The notes below the pieces were generated by a model, which had not been told where the DNA came from, did no database searches, and worked only from the letters and a program-made list of their open reading frames with translations. A stretch of 11,748 nucleotides of DNA, taken from Phycisphaerae bacterium (lineage in GTDB: Bacteria; Planctomycetota; Phycisphaerae; JAJVII01). The first letter of the stretch is position 1. Every line of letters starts with the position of its first letter. Where the stretch lies: NCBI GenBank assembly GCA_028706835.1, contig JAQTVL010000073.1, positions 1-11,748 on the forward strand. The letters are read 5' to 3'. Positions 1 to 6,149 of this stretch are shown here, piece by piece. The position numbers and the translations under genes are program-made.

Positions 1-975
1 CGACTCCGGGTCGTAGGCGAACCGCATGGTGGCCGCGCCGCGGATCTGGCTGATGCTGCCGCTCCGGGCCGAGCTCGACCCGCCGCCCTGGTACCACCCC
101 AGGCTCACGTCGCTGTAGTTCAGCGACGCGTACACGTTGTTCTGCCCGTAGGTGTTCGTCGCCGGGTTGTCCACGAACAGCGCCAGAAACATCGACAACG
201 GCCGGCCGCCGGTGTTGCCGGCCTCCAGCGCGACCTCAATCGTGATGGGTGCGTCCTGGTCCAGCGCCGCCGAGATCGTGCTCGTGTTCCCGCTGCTCTC
301 GCACACCAGCAGCCCGTCGGTCACCTTCCAGTTGCCGCGATTGCTCTTCCACGGGTCCATCACGCCGCGGGCGAAGCTGCTGTCCAGCAGGCTGTCGGTC
401 GCCTTGCCCAGGCTGATCGTGCTGACCATCTTGCGCGACAGCTTGAGCGGCCCAGCCGCGTCCGAGTCGATGGTCACGCTGTCAGCCGTGATCGTCTTGA
501 CGTCGCCGACGATCTGGTCGCCGTTGGTTGCCACCACCAGGTCGCGCCCGTCGCCGACGGCCTTGGCTGCCAACTCCACGTATTCCAGAGCGCTGGTCAG
601 CACCTTCACCTCGCCGTCGTACTGCGGGCTGGCCAGGGTGAGCCGGCCGTCCGCGCTCAGGGCGAGCACCCTGCCGACGAGCTTGTCGCCGCGGCGAGTG
701 GAGACGGTTTCCGGCTGGGTGAGGGGCGACTTGCCCCGGCCGTCCAGCGTTTCGCCGGCCCCGCGGGCTGGCGGCACGAAGATGCCGGGCTGGGCTTGGG
801 CCCCTTGCTGGGCGATCGGCTGATCCGGCAGCATGTCCTTCAGTTGCAGCGCGGGCATCGGCACGGTGATGCTTGCGGGTTGGTTGGGCGGCACGTCCTG
901 TGCGGTCGCCGCCCCGGTTGCCAGAAGTATCACTCCCGTGGCCAGCACCGGCATCCATCCCCGTTGTCGTGTCAT
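1..975 (-). CDS. Secreted beta-repeat and concanavalin/LamG-like protein, 3' end beyond window
   Basis: The minus-strand frame is open from an ATG at 975 to the window edge (325 codons, no stop), so the C-terminus is missing. Residues 1-25 look like a Sec signal peptide: basic start (MTRQR), hydrophobic core, and an ATA|Q cleavage site. A Pro/Gln-rich linker follows (about 26-90). Two similar beta-type repeats come next, at about 94-135 (RRGDKLVGRVLALSADGRL) and 150-190 (TNGDQIVGDVKTITADSVTI), each of the form GD-x-hydrophobic-x-G-x-V followed by a hydrophobic strand. From about 200 onward (SSFARGVMDPWKSNRGNWKV, then a beta-rich stretch) the sequence resembles the jelly-roll LamG/concanavalin-like domains common in secreted planctomycete proteins. 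An AAGGAG ribosome site 7 nt upstream fixes the start. It lies 355 nt downstream of the toroid gene, so operon membership is uncertain. The substrate is unknown. The reading frame is certain; the fold assignment is moderate. Confidence 0.82.
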   Translation of the reverse strand, partial: MTRQRGWMPVLATGVILLATGAATAQDVPPNQPASITVPMPALQLKDMLPDQPIAQQGAQAQPGIFVPPARGAGETLDGRGKSPLTQPETVSTRRGDKLVGRVLALSADGRLTLASPQYDGEVKVLTSALEYVELAAKAVGDGRDLVVATNGDQIVGDVKTITADSVTIDSDAAGPLKLSRKMVSTISLGKATDSLLDSSFARGVMDPWKSNRGNWKVTDGLLVCESSGNTSTISAALDQDAPITIEVALEAGNTGGRPLSMFLALFVDNPATNTYGQNNVYASLNYSDVSLGWYQGGGSSSARSGSISQIRGAATMRFAYDPES

Positions 976-982
976 GTTCGAT

Positions 983-988
983 CTCCTT
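983..988 (-). promoter_or_regulatory. Ribosome binding site of the secreted beta-repeat gene
   Basis: On the minus strand this reads AAGGAG, a full Shine-Dalgarno core, 7 nt before the ATG at 975. It decides the start of a gene whose other end is outside the window. Confidence 0.85.
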
Positions 989-1020
989 CGTAGTCGCGCC
1001 ACCTGTGTTTCCATCTTCGC

Positions 1021-1117
1021 CGTTTGTGGAGTGCGGTAGCGCAGCTACCGCTTTTGGCGGCAGGCGCGCCTTGGCGCCGATCCAAAGCGGGAGCTGCGCT
1101 CCCGCACTCCACAAACG
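1021..1117. repeat. Inverted-repeat cassette with internal hairpins
   Basis: Perfect 16-bp arms bound the cassette: CGTTTGTGGAGTGCGG at 1021-1036 and its exact reverse complement at 1102-1117. Inside are three smaller palindromes: an 8-bp stem with a 3-nt loop at 1033-1051, a 5-bp stem at 1063-1078, and an 8-bp stem with a 3-nt loop at 1087-1105. The two outer hairpins are head-to-head copies of one module (GGAGT, GC-rich hairpin, TTTGG). A third copy of the 16-bp arm occurs at 2430-2445. Confidence 0.9.
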
Positions 1118-1184
1118 TCAAAGACCTCTGCTGCCGTCGTCGTTTCGTATTGCCTCGGCGATCTCGTGCCGTCCTCGCCCGTCG

Positions 1185-1232
1185 CCAAAGCGGGGCCTTC
1201 GTCCCCGCACTCCAAAAGCGGGCTGCGCCCGC
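1185..1232. repeat. Dispersed hairpin module, copy A
   Basis: Bases 1185-1215 are identical over 31 nt to 2517-2547 in the neighbouring spacer. They contain a 6-bp stem (GCGGGG/CCCCGC) with a 7-nt loop at 1190-1208, flanked by CCAAA on the left and ACTCC on the right. A second hairpin, GCGGGCTGCGCCCGC (1218-1232), follows directly and recurs at 2549-2563. The module reads in the same orientation in both spacers and has the form of a non-coding interspersed repeat. Confidence 0.9.
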
Positions 1233-1260
1233 GAAAACGAATCTCACTCTTCGTCGCATT

Positions 1261-1275
1261 CCTCAGCGTCTCAGC
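1261..1275. repeat. CTCAGCG-type motif, copy A
   Basis: The + strand reads CTCAGCGTCTCAGCGG here, in minus-strand sense two GCTGAG units. A related three-unit version lies at 2591-2614, and in both spacers it sits on the left of the hairpin module. GCTGAG units also build the heptad array at 10708-10745, so this short motif links all three repeat-bearing spacers. It is short and degenerate, so the link is tentative. Confidence 0.5.
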
Positions 1276-1290
1276 GGCGACCTCGCTCTG

Positions 1291-1329
1291 TCTCCCACTC
1301 TCCCACTCTCCCACTCTCCCACTCTCCCC
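1291..1329. repeat. Tandem octamer tract, TCTCCCAC x 4.9
   Basis: Four exact copies of TCTCCCAC (1291-1298, 1299-1306, 1307-1314, 1315-1322) are followed by TCTCCCC (1323-1329). The tract ends one base before the stop codon of the toroid gene. On the coding strand it is purine-rich (GTGGGAGA units). This is a slippage-prone simple repeat, and its copy number is likely to vary between strains. Confidence 0.95.
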
Positions 1330-1330
1330 G

Positions 1331-2362
1331 TCACCTCTGGTAGATCGGCAACAGGTTGTAGTTGATCTCGATCGACAGCAACGCCATGGCGGTGTCGCAC
1401 GTGGTGCCGCAACTGCCGTTGCTCCAGGAGCCGTCGCTCTGCTGGGCGGCGATGACCGCGGGCGTCTGAGCGTTGTTCCACGCCCGCCAGTAGCTGCCGC
1501 CCGCCTGATACATCGCCTGCGAGCAGTAGTACGACGCGTAATAGACGTAGCTGTCGCGCCCCATGCCGGCGTTGTTCGAGATCCAGTCAGCGGTGGCTTT
1601 CACCTCGGCTGACCGGTATTCGCCGGACAGGCAGAGGATCAACATGCCGATGCCGGCCCGGGCAGGGCTGGGCCCGTCGGCTCCGGTGTAGCCGAACCCG
1701 CCGCCGGCGCAGTAGGTGCTCTTGAAATAGGCCACGCCGCGCTTGATCGTGTCCAGTGGCACTTCGATGCCCGCGTTGGCAGCCGCCCGCAACGCCATCA
1801 TCTGGGCGCCGGACACGGTGGTGTCCGAGTCCTGTGAACTCACGTCGTATCGCCAGCCGCCCTGGCGGTTCTGGCTGGTGACGATCAGGCCGACGGCCTT
1901 CTTGAGCGCCGGCCCGACGCGGGGGTCGTCGATGACGCCATACACCTCGGCCAGGGCCAGCGTTGCGAACCCGTGCGAATACATCGGGCTGCCGCCGCCG
2001 CTGAGCAGGCCATTCGCCTGCTGCTGCTTGATGATGAAGTCCACGGCCTTGCGGATCGCTTGGCCGTAGCGCCCTTCGTCGGGGACTTCGCCGTGGGCCA
2101 GGAAGGCCATGACCGCCAGGCCGACGACACCGGGGACGTTGCCGTACTGGTTGTCGGCCCATGAGCCGTCGGGCTTCTGGGTCTTGGCGAGGAACTCCAA
2201 GCCCCTGGTGGCTGCCCGTTCCACCTCGGGCGAGACGACGCACTCGCGGTCGGCGGGCAGGGCGGGGGCGGAGGCGTTGAACTCCCCGGCGGCGGGAGCC
2301 CGCTGGGATGCCCCGGCAAGGAGGGCGAGAGTCACGATGAGTGCGAGTGTGAACCAACGCAT
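1331..2362 (-). CDS. Secreted prenyltransferase/squalene-cyclase-repeat (alpha/alpha-toroid) protein
   Basis: This 343-residue protein begins with a signal peptide (about 1-25: MRW, hydrophobic core, AAG), so it should act outside the cytoplasm. Helical repeats follow, punctuated by QW-like turns: TQKPDGSW (61-68), SQNRQGGWRY (163-172), CAGGGFGY (218-225) and QQSDGSW (307-313). The segments MYSHGFATLALAEVYG (127-142) and DSDTTVSGAQMMAL (178-191) match the terpenoid-cyclase/prenyltransferase toroid fold as seen in planctomycete proteins. The catalytic DxDDTA motif of squalene-hopene cyclases is not present, so cyclase activity is doubtful; a structural or binding role is more likely. Six cysteines (41, 218, 244, 280, 318, 322) could form disulphides after export. 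It starts 282 nt after the DUF4175-like gene. The ligand is unknown. Confidence 0.88.
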   Translation of the reverse strand: MRWFTLALIVTLALLAGASQRAPAAGEFNASAPALPADRECVVSPEVERAATRGLEFLAKTQKPDGSWADNQYGNVPGVVGLAVMAFLAHGEVPDEGRYGQAIRKAVDFIIKQQQANGLLSGGGSPMYSHGFATLALAEVYGVIDDPRVGPALKKAVGLIVTSQNRQGGWRYDVSSQDSDTTVSGAQMMALRAAANAGIEVPLDTIKRGVAYFKSTYCAGGGFGYTGADGPSPARAGIGMLILCLSGEYRSAEVKATADWISNNAGMGRDSYVYYASYYCSQAMYQAGGSYWRAWNNAQTPAVIAAQQSDGSWSNGSCGTTCDTAMALLSIEINYNLLPIYQR

Positions 2363-2367
2363 ATCAG

Positions 2368-2373
2368 TTCCTC
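2368..2373 (-). promoter_or_regulatory. Ribosome binding site of the toroid gene
   Basis: The minus strand reads GAGGAA, ending 5 nt before the ATG at 2362. It supports that start, which also places a signal peptide at residue 1. Confidence 0.75.
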
Positions 2374-2399
2374 AGTTCGGAATCGCACCGCAAACCACA

Positions 2400-2445
2400 G
2401 CGGTGCCTTGCCGCTTCGCGGCTGCGACACCGCACTCCACAAACG
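2400..2445. repeat. Nested hairpin with the shared 16-bp arm
   Basis: An outer stem GCGGTG/CACCGC (2400-2405 with 2428-2433) encloses an inner hairpin GCCGC-TTC-GCGGC (2410-2422). The right flank, CCGCACTCCACAAACG at 2430-2445, is identical to the right arm of the cassette at 1102-1117. This is a further member of the same hairpin family, with a different stem sequence. Confidence 0.85.
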
Positions 2446-2516
2446 GCGAAGAACTCAGCGGTCGGCTCTTCCGTTTTGCGAAACCGCGGCGACGTCGCGA
2501 CGTTCTCGCGTTTCGC

Positions 2517-2563
2517 CCAAAGCGGGGCCTTCGTCCCCGCACTCCAAGGCGGGCTGCGCCCGC
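2517..2563. repeat. Dispersed hairpin module, copy B
   Basis: This copy is identical over 31 nt (2517-2547) to 1185-1215, including the GCGGGG/CCCCGC stem at 2522-2540. It is followed by the same GCGGGCTGCGCCCGC hairpin at 2549-2563. The two copies differ only in the short linker between hairpins. Orientation relative to the genes is the same as in copy A. Confidence 0.9.
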
Positions 2564-2590
2564 AAATACCATGCCCTTCTTCGTATTCCG

Positions 2591-2614
2591 CTCAGCGTTC
2601 TCAGCGCCTCAGCG
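2591..2614. repeat. CTCAGCG-type motif, copy B
   Basis: Three CTCAGC units (2591-2596, 2600-2605, 2608-2613) with small spacing changes lie between the hairpin module and the end of the DUF4175-like gene. This matches the position of copy A at 1261-1275 relative to its own hairpin module, so both spacers share a module order as well as single repeats. Confidence 0.5.
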
Positions 2615-2644
2615 GCAGTCTTCCCGGCCTCCACCTTCCCCGTC

Positions 2645-5600
2645 TCACTTCGGCGGTTCCTTCCTCAGCTTGTCGAAGTAGGCGTTGAGAAGGTCCTTGT
2701 ATTCCGCCGGGAACTCCGTGTCGTAGCTGGCGCCGATCGTTTCGTCGAACCTCTGGCGCGAGCGGCGCCAGGCCTCGTTGCCCACCTGGCCCAGCGAGCT
2801 CGGCAGCAGGTTCGCATTGCTGCCGCCGGCGTAACCGCCGGACCCGCTGCCCCGCTGCATCATCTGCATCATCGCCTTGATTCGCGCCTGCTGCAACGCC
2901 CCGCCGCCGCCCGGAGGCTGCTGCTGCATTAACGCCTCCAGCATCGCGATGATCTGACGCTGCACGATTCGCGTCTGATCGCCGGTGTCGCCCTCGGTCA
3001 GCGCCAGCCGGCTGACGTCCATCTTCTCGCCGGCGGTCTGGATGTACTTCCGCAACTCGGGGATCTGGGCGAGCATGTCGGCCAGGCGGTCGGCGTCGAC
3101 CTTCACGCCGGTCTGTTTGCGGACCAGATCGTCGGCGAGCCGCTTGAACGTTTCCTCCTGGGCGCGGAGTTTGTCGGCCTCGATGGTGCCCTGGTTGACG
3201 GCCTTCTGGGCGTTGACGATCCGCTGGAGCAGGAGCATCGCGGCCATCGAGGCGCCGCTTTTGCCGGCCTCGTTCATCTTCGGCTTCTCGCGCTCCGCGT
3301 CCTTGCGGGCGTCGAGCAGCAGGGCGAGGGCCTTTTTGCCGTGGTCGAGACCCTCGGGGAACTCGCTGTCGTAAAGGCGGATGGCGCCGGGGCGCATCTC
3401 GCGGGCGGCGGCGTCGAGCTTGAGGGCGGTCTGGCTGGTGAAGTTTTCGAGCTCCGCGACCAACATGCGGATGGCGGCGGACTGCTCGCTGACGTCTCGG
3501 CCGAGATCGGACTGCCGGCCGCCGAGGTCGTTGGCGACCTTGGCATCCGGCTTGCCGCCGCGGGCGATGGCGCTCTCCGTGCCGGCGTTGATGTCCCGCT
3601 GGCGGGCGATGAACTTGTCGATCTCCTTGATGATCTGCTCGCCGGCCTCCTGCTTCTCGTCCTTGTTGTCCTCGCTGCGCAGCCGCTTGGCGAGGTCGGC
3701 CAGCTTGCGGGCGAGGTCTTGCTGGTCGTCGAGGCTGGTCCCCAACTGGTTGTTATTCATGTTCTTGGCGATCTCGTCGGCCTGTGGCGACATCTTGCCG
3801 GACTCCATGTCCTGGGCGGCCTTGTCGGCTTTGCCGGCGTCGGAGGGGCTGCTGTCGGCCAGCTTGGCGGCGGCTTTGGCGAGTTCCCTGGCGAGGTCGT
3901 CGATGTCGTTCTTGATGTCGCGTTCGCGCTGGGCGAGTTTCTCGAGCGCGTCGCGCTGCGTGGTCGGCAACTGCTCCTTGCCCGTGCCCAGCGTCATCTT
4001 CCCGACCGGCGTAGTCGATTCCTTCAGGTTCCGCTGCTGGGCGGCCAGCAACTCCGCCGCGGCCGCGAGGCGTTCCATCTGGCCCTGGGCGGCGGTCTTC
4101 TCGACGGCCTTGGCCAGTGCCTCCAACCGGCGGGCGGCCTCCTCGCCGTGCTCCTTGGCGGCGGTCAGGGCGGCGGCCTGCTCGGGCTTCTTCGTGGCGT
4201 CGGGCTTCTTGTTGTCGGCGGCCTCGCCTTCCTTGTTGGCGGCGTCGGTCATCGGCTCTTCGCCGACGGCCCGAACCGATCGGCCGAGCTTTTCCATCTC
4301 GGCCAGTATCTTCGGCGACGCGGAGGGATTGCGAGTCATCTCGGTGGCAGCCGACTCGATGTCGCGAGCGATCTTGTCGGCCTGGCGGATCAGGTCCTTC
4401 TGCCGCTCCTGTGCGTCGCGGGCGTCGATGTTGACGGGTTCCCTGTCGGCTTTGCCGGCTAGCTTGCCCGCTGCGGCGGCCTCGATCCGCTGACGGGCGG
4501 CCAGGCGGAGCAGGTCGATCTGCACGTTCTTGAGGTTGCTCAGCACAATCGCGAGGTGGGCCGACTCGCTCATGACCACGATGCGATACGTGGCGGATTC
4601 GCGGGTGCGCAGCTCGGGTTTGCCGGCGTAGTCGGAACTGGCGGCCTTGTAGACCAGGATGTCGCCGGCACGCAGGCCGAACTGGCCGATGTTCAGCACC
4701 GTGCCGCCGGCGAGCTCGCGCGTCTTTGGGTCGCCGGCCTTGAGCAGTTGGCTGTGCCAGCGGTCCTCGTACGTCACGCCCTTACCGTCCTCGGCGATCC
4801 GGCCTTGCCGCGTGGCGAGCGACAGCTCGCGCAGGCCGAAATCGTCCCGCGCCGCCGCCTCGACTGTGACCGATTCGCCCGGCAGCACGAGCAGGTCGCG
4901 GGCCGGCTTGGCGATGGTGACGGTGGGCGGCTGGTCCGCGACGAGCTTAATGACGACGCTGTCGGGCGTTCGGCTGGTCAGGCCGAAACCGTCGGTCAGG
5001 CGGACGACGTATTCGATGGTCTTGCTGCCAGCCGGCACGATCGCGGCCGATCGTAGCGACCCGCCGGGTCCTGGCGTAAGCGGCAGCGTCTGGGCCCCGG
5101 CGACGAGCTGGCCTCTGCATACGAATTCCGGCTCGCCGCCGCGCCGCACCGGCGTGACGAGGATTTGGATCGTCGAGCCCTCGACCACGGCCAGCACGCC
5201 CGGCACGGGGTCGAAGCGTTCGTCCTGTCCGCCCGTGTAGTCCGGGTACTTCACGAGCACCTGCTTGCTCGCCAGCGACGGGGCTGGCACGACTCGCACC
5301 TTGCCCCACGGGCTGATCGCGTCTCCGGCGGTGAATCGGTATCGCAGGTCCTTGAACAGCGATCCGCTGGTCCAGTGCGTTTTTCCCCCGGCCTCGATCG
5401 GAAGCTGGTTCTCGATCCGCCCATCGTGGCTGACCAGTTCCAGCGTCGCCTGCGGCGGCACGCGCCCGGCAACGGCGGCCGCCAGCTCGACCGTGTCGCC
5501 CGCGGCAATCACGCGGTCGCCGGACGTGACTTCCAGCTTCGTGTAGCTGTAGTAGGGCACGTTGCGGTTCGGCATCAGCAGTCGGACCAGCGCATTACGT

Positions 5601-6133
5601 ACCGCCTCCGGCCGGAGCAGGTAACTGGACTGGAACAGGCCGCTCAGTCCGAGGAATACGCCCATCGCCAGCAGCAGTGATCGCACCGGGACCGCCCGCC
5701 GCGGGTTCACAGTCGTCGTCCGGCTGCTGATCTGGTCCAACGCGCGCACGATCAGGGAACGGGAGATGCCCTTGTCCGCCTCGTGACTGGTCAGTTCGAC
5801 CGCGGTGACCAGGTCTTCCTTCACGTCCGGGAACCGCGAGCCGAGTTGCACCGCGGCGTCGCGGTTGGTCAGCCTGCGCAGCATCGGCCAGAAAACTCGC
5901 ACGGCGAGCAGGCCCACGAACATCCCCGCCAGCGCCACGAGCACGCCCAGCCGAAGGCCGGCCGGCAGCCGCAGCCAGCGGTCGGCGGCCACGGCCAGCG
6001 CCACGCCGGCCACGATCGCCGCCAGGGTCGCGAACAATCCCCCGGACGCGTGCAGGACGCGCCATCGCCGCCGATATCGGCCCAGCGTTTGCCCCACCAC
6101 CGACGGGAGCGGAATCTGATTTGTTCGGCTCAT
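2645..6133 (-). CDS. DUF4175-like membrane protein with very long helical region
   Basis: The chosen ATG at 6133 gives 1162 residues. It follows a GGGGAGG site at 5 nt, whereas the upstream in-frame ATG at 6214 lies inside the previous gene and adds an implausible Cys-rich leader. Membrane segments are seen at about 31-50, 61-81 and 152-172. A beta-rich region of about 195-522 includes KYPDYTGG (295-302), resembling the YPxYT motif of DUF4175 proteins, and a second Ig-like stretch near 400-440. From about 525 to 1090 the protein is rich in Ala, Lys, Glu, Asp and Gln with almost no strand-forming sequence, consistent with long coiled coils. The tail has QQQPPGGGG (1070-1078) and a Gly/Ser linker (1095-1106) before a charged end. 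It lies 16 nt after the second VWA gene. I infer a scaffold that spans the membrane and extends outside it. No enzymatic motif is visible. Confidence 0.85.
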   Translation of the reverse strand: MSRTNQIPLPSVVGQTLGRYRRRWRVLHASGGLFATLAAIVAGVALAVAADRWLRLPAGLRLGVLVALAGMFVGLLAVRVFWPMLRRLTNRDAAVQLGSRFPDVKEDLVTAVELTSHEADKGISRSLIVRALDQISSRTTTVNPRRAVPVRSLLLAMGVFLGLSGLFQSSYLLRPEAVRNALVRLLMPNRNVPYYSYTKLEVTSGDRVIAAGDTVELAAAVAGRVPPQATLELVSHDGRIENQLPIEAGGKTHWTSGSLFKDLRYRFTAGDAISPWGKVRVVPAPSLASKQVLVKYPDYTGGQDERFDPVPGVLAVVEGSTIQILVTPVRRGGEPEFVCRGQLVAGAQTLPLTPGPGGSLRSAAIVPAGSKTIEYVVRLTDGFGLTSRTPDSVVIKLVADQPPTVTIAKPARDLLVLPGESVTVEAAARDDFGLRELSLATRQGRIAEDGKGVTYEDRWHSQLLKAGDPKTRELAGGTVLNIGQFGLRAGDILVYKAASSDYAGKPELRTRESATYRIVVMSESAHLAIVLSNLKNVQIDLLRLAARQRIEAAAAGKLAGKADREPVNIDARDAQERQKDLIRQADKIARDIESAATEMTRNPSASPKILAEMEKLGRSVRAVGEEPMTDAANKEGEAADNKKPDATKKPEQAAALTAAKEHGEEAARRLEALAKAVEKTAAQGQMERLAAAAELLAAQQRNLKESTTPVGKMTLGTGKEQLPTTQRDALEKLAQRERDIKNDIDDLARELAKAAAKLADSSPSDAGKADKAAQDMESGKMSPQADEIAKNMNNNQLGTSLDDQQDLARKLADLAKRLRSEDNKDEKQEAGEQIIKEIDKFIARQRDINAGTESAIARGGKPDAKVANDLGGRQSDLGRDVSEQSAAIRMLVAELENFTSQTALKLDAAAREMRPGAIRLYDSEFPEGLDHGKKALALLLDARKDAEREKPKMNEAGKSGASMAAMLLLQRIVNAQKAVNQGTIEADKLRAQEETFKRLADDLVRKQTGVKVDADRLADMLAQIPELRKYIQTAGEKMDVSRLALTEGDTGDQTRIVQRQIIAMLEALMQQQPPGGGGALQQARIKAMMQMMQRGSGSGGYAGGSNANLLPSSLGQVGNEAWRRSRQRFDETIGASYDTEFPAEYKDLLNAYFDKLRKEPPK

Positions 6134-6138
6134 GGTCG

Positions 6139-6145
6139 CCTCCCC
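6139..6145 (-). promoter_or_regulatory. Ribosome binding site deciding the DUF4175-like start
   Basis: The minus strand reads GGGGAGG, 5 nt before the ATG at 6133 and inside the 16-nt gap after the previous stop codon (6150-6152). This favours 6133 over the longer in-frame start at 6214. Confidence 0.8.
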
Positions 6146-6149
6146 GAGG

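Larger units (their letters stand above)
976..1330. other. Repeat-bearing intergenic spacer (355 nt)
   Basis: This spacer between the toroid gene and the secreted beta-repeat gene has no convincing gene of its own. From left to right it holds the ribosome site, a 97-nt inverted-repeat cassette (1021-1117), about 65 nt of unremarkable sequence, a double hairpin module (1185-1232) repeated in the next spacer, a CTCAGC-type motif (1261-1275) and a tandem octamer tract (1291-1329). I see no clear sigma-70 promoter. The hairpins could act as RNA stability or weak termination elements, but on the coding strand none is followed by more than three T residues. Confidence 0.75.

Noticed and set aside
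1033..1055. Hairpin followed by TTTT, terminator-like
   Set aside because: The T run follows the hairpin on the + strand, where no gene is transcribed. The matching coding-strand hairpin (1087-1105) has only three T residues.
873..1365. Several short frames on both strands across the repeat spacer
   Set aside because: Their peptides are translations of the hairpin modules and the octamer tract, a known source of spurious proteins.
3341..4493. Two long overlapping + strand frames (373 and 370 codons)
   Set aside because: Both are antisense to the helical region of the DUF4175-like gene. Their Leu/Gly or Ser/Ala-rich composition reflects the complementary codons.
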